Shown here in pieces: positions 45,054 through 54,445 of a stretch of DNA of 64,000 bases (positions are counted from its first letter, which is position 1; each line of letters opens with the position of its first letter). Where the stretch lies: the NCBI RefSeq assembly GCF_021533835.1, contig NZ_JAKFYQ010000001.1:1026079-1090078 (forward strand), given 5' to 3'. Origin of the DNA: Synechococcus sp. Nb3U1. GTDB lineage: Bacteria; Cyanobacteriota; Cyanobacteriia; Thermostichales; Thermostichaceae. The translations under genes were made by a program, and so were the position numbers. The notes below the pieces were generated by a model. It had not been told where the DNA came from and did no database searches. It saw only the letters and a list, made by a program, of their open reading frames with translations.

Positions 45054-46025
45054 TTATTTTTCGTCTGTGGACAAAGCTTCAAAACGCATTCCCACCCCCA
45101 ACCGCCCACTATTCATCCAATCCCAAGTCGATTGCTCCTTTTTCCCAGGCAGTTGTGCCCGGCGAAGGAGCAGGGATCCCTCACCGGTCGCCACATACAC
45201 TCCCTCTCCCTTGGCGAATCCCACCACCTCTCCGGGTAGGCCCTGGGGCAGTTCTGGGGGGGCAGGATGCAGCTGAGGGGAGCCAGAGCGAATAATCTTG
45301 ATGCGTTGTCCTTGCAAGCCGGTAAAACACTGGGGGGAAAAGGCGCGAATTTGATGGTGCAGCGCCTGAGCCGGGCGGTTCCAATCGAGGTGGAAATCTT
45401 GTTTCTTGAGCAGAGGGGCGTAGCTAGCCAGGGATCCCTCCTGGGGAATTGGAATGAGTTCTCCCTTTTCTAGTTTCAACAGGGTTTCCACCAGAAGTTC
45501 TGCTCCCATTTGGGCCAGTTGTGCTGTCAATTCCAATCCCGTTTGCTCTGGCCCAATCGGTAAGCTGGCCTGGAGCAACATCGCTCCTGTGTCCATCCCT
45601 TCGTCCATGAGCATGGTGGTGATCCCCGTTTCGGTTTCTCCATGAGCAATGGCCCACTGAATCGGAGCTGCACCCCGGTAGGCAGGCAACAGGGATCCAT
45701 GCACATTCACACAGCCCAACTTGGGCATTTGCAGCACCGTCAGGGGCAAAATCTGGCCATAGGCCACCACCACAAATACATCGGCTGCCAAGGTAGCTAG
45801 CGCTTCCAACACTTCTGCATCCCGCCGTAGACGAGTTGGCTGCCAAATCGGGATTCCATGGGACTGCGCCAAAACCTTTGTGACAGGAGGGATCACTCTC
45901 TGTCCCCGCCCTTGAGGCCGATCCGGCTGACACACCAGCCCCACCACCTCAAATTCGGGTCGTTGCAAGAGGATCTGCAAAGAGGGCAGGGCAAATTCTG
46001 GTGTGCCGAAAAAGACAATCCGCAT
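45054..46025 (-). CDS. fmt: methionyl-tRNA formyltransferase
   Basis: 323 aa. Starts MRIVFFGTPEFALPSLQ. Folate-dependent formyltransferase motifs: VNVHGSLLPAYRGAAPIQWAIAHGETETGITTMLMDEGMDTG, with the Asn/His/Asp catalytic set (NVHG and MDTG). The C-terminal domain begins about residue 205 (QDFHLDWNRPAQALHHQIRAFSP). It formylates initiator tRNA. The next 270 bp (46026-46295) hold the promoter side and a structured non-coding stretch. Confidence 0.96.
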   Translation of the reverse strand: MRIVFFGTPEFALPSLQILLQRPEFEVVGLVCQPDRPQGRGQRVIPPVTKVLAQSHGIPIWQPTRLRRDAEVLEALATLAADVFVVVAYGQILPLTVLQMPKLGCVNVHGSLLPAYRGAAPIQWAIAHGETETGITTMLMDEGMDTGAMLLQASLPIGPEQTGLELTAQLAQMGAELLVETLLKLEKGELIPIPQEGSLASYAPLLKKQDFHLDWNRPAQALHHQIRAFSPQCFTGLQGQRIKIIRSGSPQLHPAPPELPQGLPGEVVGFAKGEGVYVATGEGSLLLRRAQLPGKKEQSTWDWMNSGRLGVGMRFEALSTDEK

Positions 46026-46173
46026 GGTTGAACAGGAGCAGAATCGCCCCTTTCAGTTTAGAGGGGATGGGGGATCTGCGCGGGTTTGCAGATGGGGGTG
46101 TGACAACTCCCGACACCTGTAGCATCCAGCAGCAGTTGGGGACTTGAAGATACAGCCTTCTCCACAACAGGCC

Positions 46174-46227
46174 TACGGGTACGACTACCCCTGCATTTGA
46201 AAGTAGGAGCTTGCATCCTACCCGTAA
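46174..46227. other. structured intergenic stretch with nested inverted repeats
   Basis: In the 270 bp gap between fmt and the GDP-fucose synthase gene: GGGTA-CGAC-TACCC at 46177-46190, GTAGGA-GCTTGCA-TCCTAC at 46204-46222, and TACGGGTA (46174-46181) with its complement TACCCGTA (46220-46227). The two small hairpins would be mutually compatible, and the long one alternates with parts of both. It could be a small RNA, an attenuator or an element remnant; no ORF is present. Confidence 0.45.
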
Positions 46228-46295
46228 ACTAGCCTACCCCGGGCAAGCCATCAAGCTCTGGGATAATAGAGGGCAGCGTTTCTCTACACGGGCTC

Positions 46296-47261
46296 ATGAT
46301 GCCAAATAGCCTCTCCACTTCCATCGATCTCAGCCAGAAGCGAATTTTGCTCACTGGGGGTAGCGGCTTTTTGGGCAAACACGTGATGGAACAGTTGCAA
46401 GTGCTGGGGGTGAGTCCAGAACAAGTGCGGATCCCACGCTCCCAAACCCATGACCTGCGTCGCTTAGAGGTGTGCCAGGAGGTGGTGCAGGGACAAGATC
46501 TGGTGATCCATTTGGCGGCCCATGTAGGTGGGATCGGCCTCAACCAAGCCAAGCCTGCCGAGCTGTTCTACGACAATTTGATCATGGGATCCCAGCTGAT
46601 CCACGCCGCCTATCAGGCGGAGGTAGAAAAGTTCGTTTGTGTCGGCACCATCTGCGCCTATCCCAAATTCACCCCCGTTCCCTTCAAAGAAGAAGATCTG
46701 TGGAACGGTTACCCGGAAGAGACCAATGCCCCCTATGGGGTGGCCAAAAAAGCTCTGCTGGTGCAGTTACAAGCCTATCGGCAGCAATATGGCTTCAATG
46801 GTATTTATCTACTGCCCGTCAACCTCTACGGCCCAATGGATAATTTCGACCCCGCCAGTTCCCATGTCATTCCTGCTTTGATTCGCAAGGTGCATGAGGC
46901 ACAGCTCCAGGCGCAGGATCACCTCTACGTCTGGGGAGATGGCAGCCCGACCCGGGAGTTTTTCTATGCTGAGGATGCGGCCCGCGGCATTGTCATGGCC
47001 AGTCAACTTTACAACGGGGCGGATCCCCTCAACTTGGGTACAGGCGAAGAGATCTCTATTCGGGATCTGATTACTTTAATTTGTGAGCTGATGGAGTTTA
47101 GCGGGGAGATTCGCTGGCAAACCGATAAACCCAACGGTCAACCCCGTCGCTGTTTGGATGTGTCCAAGGCCCGCGAGACAATGGGGTTTGTAGCAAAGGT
47201 CAGCCTACGGGAGGGTCTGCAGCGCACCATCGCATGGTACCGCCAGCACTCAGGCTATTGA
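46296..47261 (+). CDS. fcl: GDP-L-fucose synthase
   Basis: 321 aa short-chain reductase. NAD(P) motif TGGSGFLGKHV, AHVGGI, the catalytic triad region GTICAYPKFTPVPFKEEDLWNGYPEETNAPYGVAKKALL with Tyr/Lys (YGVAKK), and LYGPMDNFDPASSHVIPALIRKV. It makes GDP-fucose from GDP-4-keto-6-deoxymannose, for exopolysaccharide or LPS. No GDP-mannose dehydratase gene is next to it. Its 3' end overlaps the convergent devA end by 12 bp. Confidence 0.92.
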   Translation: MMPNSLSTSIDLSQKRILLTGGSGFLGKHVMEQLQVLGVSPEQVRIPRSQTHDLRRLEVCQEVVQGQDLVIHLAAHVGGIGLNQAKPAELFYDNLIMGSQLIHAAYQAEVEKFVCVGTICAYPKFTPVPFKEEDLWNGYPEETNAPYGVAKKALLVQLQAYRQQYGFNGIYLLPVNLYGPMDNFDPASSHVIPALIRKVHEAQLQAQDHLYVWGDGSPTREFFYAEDAARGIVMASQLYNGADPLNLGTGEEISIRDLITLICELMEFSGEIRWQTDKPNGQPRRCLDVSKARETMGFVAKVSLREGLQRTIAWYRQHSGY

Positions 47262-47987
47262 TTGGCTCTGTAGGCGGCCATCTTCCATGTGCAGCACTCG
47301 ATCCGCCACATCCAGGATGCGGTTGTCGTGGGTCACCATCAGAATCGTACAACCCTGCTCCCGGGCCAGTTTCTCCATCAGGGTCACCACCTCCCGCCCA
47401 GATTTGCTGTCCAAAGCGGCCGTCGGTTCATCTGCCAAGACCAATTTGGGGTGGCTGACCAAAGCCCGAGCAATGGCCACCCGTTGTTTTTGCCCACCCG
47501 AGAGCTTTTCAGGGTAATAGTGAGTGCGATCCGCCAAGCCCACGGCTGCCAGCATCTCCTCCGCCCGTTGCTTGGCCTGCTTGCGGGAGAGATTATCGTG
47601 CAGTTCCAGTGACATTTGCACGTTTTGTGCAGCCGTTAGGCATTTGAGCAGGTTATGAGCCTGAAAAATGTAGCCGACTTGTTTGCGGGCTTGGATCAGC
47701 GTACTCTGCTCGGCTCCCCGCAGTTCTTGCCCCATCATCCGTAGGCTGCCCTCCTGCACTGAGCGCAAAGCCCCCAGTAGGGTCAACAAGGTGGTCTTGC
47801 CGGATCCCGAAGGCCCGGTCATCAGGACGATCTCACCGGAGTTCAGGGTAAGGTTGATATCGAAGAGGATTTGTTTGCGCAGGGATCCCTCACCGAAATA
47901 GTGGTTCAAACCCTCCACCCTCAGCACGGGTTCGCCGGAAGCAGTAACTGGGGGGGCTATAGGCTGGGTGAAGAAAGAGGTAACCAT
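47250..47987 (-). CDS. devA: DevA-type ABC exporter ATPase
   Basis: 245 aa from ATG 47987 (MVTSFFTQPIAPPVTAS); a longer open frame upstream is not coding. Walker A MTGPSGSGKTTLLTLLGAL, signature LSGGQKQRVAIARAL, Walker B LVLADEPTAALD and H-loop MVTHDNRIL. It belongs to the MacB/LolD-like class and serves the permease DevC. In heterocyst-forming cyanobacteria DevBCA exports envelope glycolipids through TolC; in unicellular relatives the cargo is not known. Gene order is devB-devC-devA. Confidence 0.88.
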   Translation of the reverse strand: MVTSFFTQPIAPPVTASGEPVLRVEGLNHYFGEGSLRKQILFDINLTLNSGEIVLMTGPSGSGKTTLLTLLGALRSVQEGSLRMMGQELRGAEQSTLIQARKQVGYIFQAHNLLKCLTAAQNVQMSLELHDNLSRKQAKQRAEEMLAAVGLADRTHYYPEKLSGGQKQRVAIARALVSHPKLVLADEPTAALDSKSGREVVTLMEKLAREQGCTILMVTHDNRILDVADRVLHMEDGRLQSQSIA

Positions 47988-48054
47988 ATTCAAAAAAGGG
48001 ATCCTGACAACCCAGAACAACAACGAAAAACAAGGGAAAAAACTGGAAAACCTG

Positions 48055-49248
48055 TCAAAAAATATCGGCTGGATCCGCTGCTCGCAATCGCCGCACTGCA
48101 ATTGCCCCGGAAATAAAGCACATCGTTACTGCCAAACCTAACACCAACGCAGCGCGATTCAGGGTCATGGCGACGGGCAGCAAAGTGGCATTGGCCGTCA
48201 AATCGTAGAGCAAAATCGACAGGGCAAAAGCCGGAATATAACCCAGCCCCGCCAGGAAAATCGCCTCCTGAAACACCACCCCCAGCAGGTAGCCATCGGT
48301 GTATCCCATCGCCTTGAGGGTGGCATATTCCGCCAAGTGATCCGACACATCGGTATAGAGAATCTGATAGACGATGACGATGCCAACAATAAAGCCCATG
48401 CCTACCCCGAGGCCGAAAATGAAGCCAATCGCCGTGCCTTCCTCCCAGTAGGTCTTCTCCATCTCGATGAAGGTATCCCGAGAGAGCACCCGCACATCCT
48501 CCGGCAGCACTACCCGCATCTGTTGCAAAATCGGTTCTGGATCCACCCCCGGTTGCACCTGCACCACGCCAATATCCACCAAGCCCCGCCCCCGCTGTGG
48601 GAACAGCCGCAGAAAGTTCAAATCGCTGGTCAGGATTGTGCCATCTGCTCCGAAGGTTGCCCCCATCTGGAATAGGCCGCCCACGGTGACCCGCCGATTG
48701 CCCACTTCAGTGATCACCTCTCGTCCCGCCTCAAACCACTCAGGAATCGGGCCAAACTCATTCCGAGAGCTGCGATCAAACAGCACCACATCGGCTTTTT
48801 TGATCTCCTCTAGCTTCGCAGGGGTCAGTTGCGGCAAATCCAGTAAGTCCGCAGAGGGATCCACCCCCACCACAAAGATGCTACGGGTACGACGGGTTTC
48901 CGGGTTCTTCCAAAGGGCGAAACTGACGTAGACAGGTGAGACGGACTGTACACCCTCAAAGCCCAGAGCTTGATAAAGCCGCCGCTGTGAAAAGGTGTCC
49001 ATAGCGATCAGAGCGTTGGATTGGGGGCTGACCAAGAAGATGTCTCCCCGCAAGGCCACATGAAAGCGAATGGCACTTTCCAGCAAACTATCCCGAAAGC
49101 CTAGCTGCATAAACATCAAAATGCAGGCAAAAGCAATTCCGGCCAATGCGACTAAAAGGCGGATCTTTTCCCGCGTCAGTTGTAGCCAAGCTAGGGGGGT
49201 TTTGGTGCGAATGAAGGCGAGACTGAAAAGGGAGGACATCAGTTGCAC
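48055..49248 (-). CDS. devC: DevC-type ABC exporter permease
   Basis: 397 aa from GTG 49248 that follows GAGGGG and abuts the devB stop; ATG 49239 is the alternative. FtsX/MacB-type architecture: first span REKIRLLVALAGIAFACILMFMQLGF, a large periplasmic domain (about 60-265), then three spans (FGLGVGMGFIVGIVIVYQILYTDV, GVVFQEAIFLAGLGYIPAFALSILLYD, AALVLGLAVTMCFISGAIAVRRL). Partner of DevA and DevB. Confidence 0.88.
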   Translation of the reverse strand: MQLMSSLFSLAFIRTKTPLAWLQLTREKIRLLVALAGIAFACILMFMQLGFRDSLLESAIRFHVALRGDIFLVSPQSNALIAMDTFSQRRLYQALGFEGVQSVSPVYVSFALWKNPETRRTRSIFVVGVDPSADLLDLPQLTPAKLEEIKKADVVLFDRSSRNEFGPIPEWFEAGREVITEVGNRRVTVGGLFQMGATFGADGTILTSDLNFLRLFPQRGRGLVDIGVVQVQPGVDPEPILQQMRVVLPEDVRVLSRDTFIEMEKTYWEEGTAIGFIFGLGVGMGFIVGIVIVYQILYTDVSDHLAEYATLKAMGYTDGYLLGVVFQEAIFLAGLGYIPAFALSILLYDLTANATLLPVAMTLNRAALVLGLAVTMCFISGAIAVRRLRAADPADIF

Positions 49249-50403
49249 TTACCCCTCTACATCGATTGCTACATCTACCTGCAGGTTGGTCAGCCCTGCC
49301 ACCCGCTCACTACTTTGCGGGTCGAGACGAATGCGCACCTCCACCACGCGGGCATCCACATCAGCAGCAGGATCGGTATTTAAGACATCTTTTTTGCGGA
49401 TTTGCAGCCCAATTCGCTCCACCTGACCCCGCAATTCTTCTGGCAAGGCGCGGTTGCTAATGGTGGCCTGTTGCCCCAGTTGAATGCGCAGAATGTCGGT
49501 TTCGTAGATTTCCGCCACCACCATCATCTGGTCGGTATTGCCCAGGTCGAGAATGCCGTCGTTGTTGGCGATCGCTTCTCCAGGATAAGTCCGAATTTGC
49601 AACACCCGGCCATCTCGGGGGGAACGGATCAGGGTGCGTTCTAGGCGGGCCTCTGCTAGCTCCAGATTGCGGGCCAGGGATCCCAGTTGCACTTGGGCTT
49701 GGGCCAGAGTGAGTCCCGCTTCGGCGGCCTGGACTTGGGCTTGGGCATTGAGCAGATCTTGAGTACGAGCTGTTTGCAGTTGGGTGAGGGTGGCCTGAGC
49801 TGAGCGCAGTTCCTCCTGCCGTTGCCGCACGACTAGGGAGCGCTGGTCTAGCTCCTGTCGGGAGACCGCCCCCTCCTGCCAAAGGGCCTGAAAGCGGGCC
49901 AAATTGGCTTCTGCATCCGCCAGTTCTGCCTGAATGCGTTCGACAACAGCCTCCTGGGAGCGAATTTGCATCAGTTGGGGTTGATCCAGCTGGCTCACTC
50001 GGGTGCGAGCCTCCTGGATTTGGGCCTGACTAAACCGGGTCTCGGCCTCCAGTCGGGCGCGGGCCTCCTGCAATTGGGCCGCTGCATACTCTCGTTCTGC
50101 TGCCCGCTCAGCATAACTCTCCAGACGGGCCACCACCTGTCCTGCGACCACTTTATCCCCCTCTGCCACCAATAGCTCACCGACCCGTTCTCCGGCAGGG
50201 CCGGCAATGCGCAAGACTTCTCCTTCTGGCTCGATCCGACCCAGGGCACCGATGCGGGGGGGTAGAGGAGTTTCAGCCGCCGCTTCAGAACCCTCTGCCG
50301 ATGTAGACTGCGTGGCGCCCTGTTGGCCCAGAACCAACCCTGCCAACGTTGCTGACCCAAGGATCCCAGCCACCACCATCGACCAAAGCACATGTTGTTT
50401 CAT
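49249..50403 (-). CDS. devB: DevB-type HlyD membrane-fusion protein
   Basis: 384 aa from ATG 50403; ATG 50436 is possible. One N-terminal span (HVLWSMVVAGILGSATLAGLVLG), then a lipoyl-like segment RIEPEGEVLRIAGPAGERVGELLVAEGDKVVAGQVVARLE, a long alpha-hairpin coiled coil rich in Gln/Ala/Arg (about 95-230) and a beta domain ending DVAIDVEG. It bridges the ABC exporter to an outer-membrane TolC channel. It is the first gene of devBCA and is divergent from murC across 242 bp. Confidence 0.87.
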   Translation of the reverse strand: MKQHVLWSMVVAGILGSATLAGLVLGQQGATQSTSAEGSEAAAETPLPPRIGALGRIEPEGEVLRIAGPAGERVGELLVAEGDKVVAGQVVARLESYAERAAEREYAAAQLQEARARLEAETRFSQAQIQEARTRVSQLDQPQLMQIRSQEAVVERIQAELADAEANLARFQALWQEGAVSRQELDQRSLVVRQRQEELRSAQATLTQLQTARTQDLLNAQAQVQAAEAGLTLAQAQVQLGSLARNLELAEARLERTLIRSPRDGRVLQIRTYPGEAIANNDGILDLGNTDQMMVVAEIYETDILRIQLGQQATISNRALPEELRGQVERIGLQIRKKDVLNTDPAADVDARVVEVRIRLDPQSSERVAGLTNLQVDVAIDVEG

Positions 50404-50645
50404 CGAGATCCCGTTAACTTTCTGCGTCTTGAGCATTCTTAAACAAATGTAAAATTTGTTGAGCTAGGATGTCCAGCTGTATTCTTTGGTTTCTGTTTTC
50501 ACCGTATTTTCGCCCCCTTGCTCCGCTGTGAAGCGCGAACTACCTCCCTCAGGGGATTCCTGATATGATGTGGCCTGTTCGGAACCTGTGCTTCGGGTGC
50601 CAATTTTTAGGGTGTGGTGGTCTTTAGGAGTGGGGTGAAGTTGCG

Positions 50646-52181
50646 ATGCTAGAAACGCTTGGGGGGGAGGATCCCATTACGTCGGTGCCGGTTCATCCTC
50701 GGCCTTTGCCCCTAACTTTAGATCCGTTAAATCCATTATTTTCTACCTATCACTTTGTGGGCATTGGCGGGGTGGGCATGTCGGCGCTGGCCTATATCCT
50801 GGCCAAGCAAGGGTTTCGGGTTTCCGGTTCGGATATTGCCGCCAATGGTCGTACCCGCCGACTGGAAGCTTTGGGGGTACGTTTTGTCCAGGGCCATACC
50901 CCGGAGGGGATTATCGGGGATCCGCAGGTGATCTATTCCAGCGCCATTCGCCCCAGTAACCCGGAATTGGCTGCTGCTTTGGGAAAAGGCTTACCGATTT
51001 GGCACCGAACCGATTTGTTGGCGGCCCTGTTTAACCATCGCCCTAGCATTGGGGTGGCGGGCACCCATGGCAAAACTACCACCAGCAGCATGATTGGCTA
51101 CATGTTGCTCTCGGCTGGCTGGGATCCCACCTTAATCATCGGCGGGGAGGTGGATGCTTGGGAGGGCAATGCCCGCCTCGGTCAGGGGGAGTATTTGGTA
51201 GCGGAAGTGGATGAATCGGATGGATCGCTGGTGCGGCTACACCCCAAGGTGGGGGTGATCACCAATATTGAGCTGGATCACCCGGATCATTACACCGATC
51301 TAGATCAAGTGATCCGGGCTTTTCAAGAATATGGGCAACAAAGTCAAACCTTGATCGCGTCTCTGGATTGCCCGAATGTAGCAGCTCATCTATCAGTGGA
51401 TGTGGGCTATAGCCTGCAGGGGCACCCACAGGCCCTCTACCAAGCTCATCAGATCAGTTATGCCGGGGATTCCACCACAGCCGAAATTTGGGAAGGGGGA
51501 TCCCTGCTCGGCCATCTGCGCTTACAAGTATTGGGATCCCATAACCTCAGCAATGCCTTGGCTGCCATTGCCGTGGGTCGCCAGTTGGGTTTGGGGTTTG
51601 CGGTGATCGCCTCAGCATTATCTCAATTTCAGGGAGCCCATCGCCGCTTTGAGCACAAAGGCGAAGTGGGGGGGGTAACCTTCATCGACGATTATGCCCA
51701 TCACCCCAGTGAAATTCAGGCTACCCTGCGGGCCGCCCGGCTACAGCAACGTCGAGTGGTAGCGGTGTTTCAACCCCATCGTCACAGTCGTTTGGCGACC
51801 CTTTTTCAAGATTTTGCCCGCTGTTTTGGGGATGCGGATGTGGTGTTGATCGTGCCCACTTACGGGGCTGGGGAGCCACCTCCTTTGCGTTCCGACAGCT
51901 TGCGGTTGGCGGTGGCGGTGTCTGAGCATCACCCCCATGTACGGCATGTGTTTTCTTTGCAGCAGTTGCCAGAGATATTACGGTCTGTTTTGCAACCTGG
52001 CGATCTGGTGACTTTCCTGGGTGCAGGCGATCTGAATCAGCAGATAGCGGCTACGATGCGGGCATATGCTGTTCAGGCTGAGCGGCAGCCCCTGGCGCAT
52101 CCTAAAAGTGGGTCAGCCTGGTTCGTTCAAGATTCCGCCCTAGACAGAGAGAAGGGTGCATCTGAGGTGTTGGCATCATGA
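50646..52181 (+). CDS. murC: UDP-N-acetylmuramate-L-alanine ligase
   Basis: 511 aa. A Mur ligase: FVGIGGVGMSALAYILAKQGFRVSGSD binds UMurNAc, GVAGTHGKTTTSSM is the ATP loop, EVDESDGSL and ITNIELDHPDHY are catalytic, HNLSNALAAIAVG and FIDDYAHHPSEI are the C-terminal landmarks. The tail (about 470-511) is longer than usual. It adds L-Ala to UDP-MurNAc. Its last bases overlap the murB start (ATGA). The leader has a TATGAT-like -10 near 50563 and a GGGGTGAAG ribosome site. Confidence 0.96.
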   Translation: MLETLGGEDPITSVPVHPRPLPLTLDPLNPLFSTYHFVGIGGVGMSALAYILAKQGFRVSGSDIAANGRTRRLEALGVRFVQGHTPEGIIGDPQVIYSSAIRPSNPELAAALGKGLPIWHRTDLLAALFNHRPSIGVAGTHGKTTTSSMIGYMLLSAGWDPTLIIGGEVDAWEGNARLGQGEYLVAEVDESDGSLVRLHPKVGVITNIELDHPDHYTDLDQVIRAFQEYGQQSQTLIASLDCPNVAAHLSVDVGYSLQGHPQALYQAHQISYAGDSTTAEIWEGGSLLGHLRLQVLGSHNLSNALAAIAVGRQLGLGFAVIASALSQFQGAHRRFEHKGEVGGVTFIDDYAHHPSEIQATLRAARLQQRRVVAVFQPHRHSRLATLFQDFARCFGDADVVLIVPTYGAGEPPPLRSDSLRLAVAVSEHHPHVRHVFSLQQLPEILRSVLQPGDLVTFLGAGDLNQQIAATMRAYAVQAERQPLAHPKSGSAWFVQDSALDREKGASEVLAS

Positions 52182-53149
52182 CTACGGCTCCAGTGATAAT
52201 CCTGCGGGATAGCCCCCGTACGCCTGACCCCTCATTGACCTCTACCTCGAGTTTTGCGGGATTGTCTGGACTGATTCAGTCGGGGATCCCGCTGGCCCCT
52301 CTGACCACTTTTCGAGTTGGGGGCAAAGCTGAGTGGTACTGCGAGCCCCATACGGATTTGGAACTGCGGCAGTGTTTGGGTTGGGCCCGGGCGGAAGGGA
52401 TCCCGGTTACGCTGTTGGGGGCGGGCAGCAATCTTCTAATTAGCGATGCCGGCCTGAGGGGGTTGGTGATCAACACCCGTCGGTTACGCGGGCTGCAACT
52501 GTTGGAAGGGGGGAGAATTTGGGCTGCCGCCGGTGAGCCTTTGGTGAATTTGTCGCGGGTGGCAGCCAAGCAGGGTTGGCAAGGGTTGGAGTGGGCGATC
52601 GGGATCCCCGGTACGGTGGGGGGAGCCGTGGTGATGAATGCCGGGGCTCATGCCTATGCGATGTCGGATGTGCTGATCGAGGCACACATTTTGGATGAGG
52701 AACAGGAGCTGTATCGGCTGGAGCGGGAGGATTTACACTTCGGCTACCGCCGTTCTCGGCTGCAACAATCCCCTTGGACAGTAACAGGTGTAACGCTACA
52801 GTTGCTCCCAGGTGGGGATCCGGCTCAGGTGCAGTTGGCAACCCAGTGCAATCTCAACCAACGCCTGAATTCGCAACCCTATCACCTGCCTAGCTGTGGC
52901 AGTGTCTTTCGCAACCCTGAGCCTTACCCAGCAGGCTGGCTGATCGAGCAGGTGGGGTTGAAGGGCTATCGGATTGGTGGGGCCCAAATTTCAGAGCGCC
53001 ACGCCAATTTCATCCTCAATTGCGATCAGGCTACCGCCACCGATATTCACCATTTAATCCAGTTGGCTCAGGAAAAAGTTAGTCAACAATGGTCCCTGTT
53101 GTTGGAACCAGAGGTGCGCATCTTAGGGCAATTTGACTTTCCCTCTTGA
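52178..53149 (+). CDS. murB: UDP-N-acetylenolpyruvoylglucosamine reductase
   Basis: 323 aa, type I/II FAD enzyme. APLTTFRVGGKAEWYCEP binds FAD, LGAGSNLLISDAGLRGLVI, EWAIGIPGTVGGAVVMNAGAHA, FGYRRSRLQ, the catalytic Ser in PSCGSVFRNPEP and the final EVRILGQF. It makes UDP-MurNAc. It starts four bases before the murC stop, so the two are translationally coupled. Confidence 0.96.
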   Translation: MTTAPVIILRDSPRTPDPSLTSTSSFAGLSGLIQSGIPLAPLTTFRVGGKAEWYCEPHTDLELRQCLGWARAEGIPVTLLGAGSNLLISDAGLRGLVINTRRLRGLQLLEGGRIWAAAGEPLVNLSRVAAKQGWQGLEWAIGIPGTVGGAVVMNAGAHAYAMSDVLIEAHILDEEQELYRLEREDLHFGYRRSRLQQSPWTVTGVTLQLLPGGDPAQVQLATQCNLNQRLNSQPYHLPSCGSVFRNPEPYPAGWLIEQVGLKGYRIGGAQISERHANFILNCDQATATDIHHLIQLAQEKVSQQWSLLLEPEVRILGQFDFPS

Positions 53150-53273
53150 GCTAGCCATGAGGACTGGCTTCGTTTGATACGGTTGAAGTTTTTACAGCAT
53201 GAGAGGCTAACTTTGTCCCAGAATCTGCCTGACCCCGATAGGTGTACCCTCTACCCCAGTTTGTGATTGGCTT

Positions 53274-53540
53274 ATGAGTCAAGAAACGCTTTCTGTACGT
53301 CGGCTGATTCGACGGTTGCACCAGTCCAATACCACTGCCGAAGAACGTCGCCATTTGGTGGAGATCGGCAGCCAGGTGGCTCTTCTGACCCCGGAAGAGG
53401 CTGCTACTTTGGCCCAAGATCCCACACAACTCAATGCCGATCAGCACTATCGTATTTGGGACTGGGTTCATCGCTGGGAACGAGAGCATCGCCATGAAGA
53501 GTCGGAATGGGATCCCTATCCAGAGCGGCACAACGACTGA
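53274..53540 (+). CDS. small helical protein, in frame with a downstream SHOCT-like tail
   Basis: 88 aa. Helical and charged: LSVRRLIRRLHQSNTTAEERRHLVEIGSQVALLTPEEAATLAQDP. It ends at TGA 53538-53540. The same frame then runs on for 60 codons with a SHOCT-like end (see next entry), so a 149 aa gene may have been interrupted by a nonsense codon. The start is ATG 53274, with no strong ribosome site. Function unknown. Confidence 0.5.
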   Translation: MSQETLSVRRLIRRLHQSNTTAEERRHLVEIGSQVALLTPEEAATLAQDPTQLNADQHYRIWDWVHRWEREHRHEESEWDPYPERHND

Positions 53541-53723
53541 ACTGGGAGGCCATATTTCTCACGGGCTTGGGAGGCGCGCTATGTATCCAAACTGGATGAG
53601 GAGAAAGAGGCTGCAGCCGATGTATTTAAATCCCTAGAAAAATTGGCCAACCTGCGGGAGCAAGGGATCCTCACCGAAGAGGAATTTCAAACCAAAAAGA
53701 AAGAACTATTGAGTTGGCTATAA
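53541..53723 (+). pseudogene. SHOCT-like tail after an in-frame TGA
   Basis: 60 codons without ATG or GTG start, in the same frame as the 88 aa gene: AWEARYVSKLDEEKEAAADVFKSLEKL, then the SHOCT pattern ANLREQGILTEEEFQTKKKELL. SHOCT domains sit at protein C-termini and bind other proteins or DNA. As no initiation codon is near, it is either a lost C-terminus or expressed by TGA readthrough. Confidence 0.5.
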
Positions 53724-53724
53724 A

Positions 53725-54384
53725 CTAGGGCAATACCCATCGCCAAGTTTCATTCTCAAACAGGATCCACACTCCCAACCCGATTAAGATCCAGGGCACC
53801 CAATATTCCCCCCGTTCTATCAAGATCTTCACAACCGCTGGCTGCATTGCCAACCTCTGAGCAACGGCAAACCACAACCCTTTCATCAGAAAAAAGATCA
53901 CGCAATAGAAAACCAGCTGTAAAGGGCTACTACTGGCAAACAATGGAACATACAGGCTGATATTGTCCCCGCCATTGGCAAAGGTGAGAACCACCGACAT
54001 CAGCACAGGCGGGGCCAAGAAAGGCAAAGAGGTCAGCCAAGTTTTCTGGGGTGGATGCTCCCGGAGTTCTTCTAGCTCCTTTTCCATCACCTCCTCATTT
54101 CCCGGCCGCCACAGTTTCCAGCAGCCCACAGCAATCGGGATCAGCCCCAATAGCCCAATCACGGCTGGAGGCAACAACAAGCCCCCCAAATAGCCCAAGG
54201 AGCTGATCAGAATTAGCCCTGCCAAGCCAACATAGCCCCCAAGCCAAATATGCCAGGGTTTCCAACTGGGTTGTATTTGAGCCTGAGCAAACAGCAAAGC
54301 TAGCAAGAAAAAGTCATCGATGTGAGTGGCAAAAAAAGCGATAAGCCCTTCTAATAAGGTTGTCCAAAAGGCAGTGACGGACAT
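53725..54384 (-). CDS. CadD-family cadmium/metal resistance transporter
   Basis: 219 aa from ATG 54384 (MSVTAFWTTLLEG). Five to six membrane spans with the family signatures FFATHIDDFFLLALLFAQ and LTFANGGDNISLYVPLFA. CadD proteins confer cadmium resistance in staphylococci; many family members are only predicted. The 54446 membrane protein gene follows on the same strand and may form an operon. Direction and metal are not shown. Confidence 0.82.
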   Translation of the reverse strand: MSVTAFWTTLLEGLIAFFATHIDDFFLLALLFAQAQIQPSWKPWHIWLGGYVGLAGLILISSLGYLGGLLLPPAVIGLLGLIPIAVGCWKLWRPGNEEVMEKELEELREHPPQKTWLTSLPFLAPPVLMSVVLTFANGGDNISLYVPLFASSSPLQLVFYCVIFFLMKGLWFAVAQRLAMQPAVVKILIERGEYWVPWILIGLGVWILFENETWRWVLP

Positions 54385-54445
54385 AGAACTAGTTCTATAG
54401 CAAAAGACAAACAAGAAAGGATCCCGACACCCCCTTCAGACTCGT

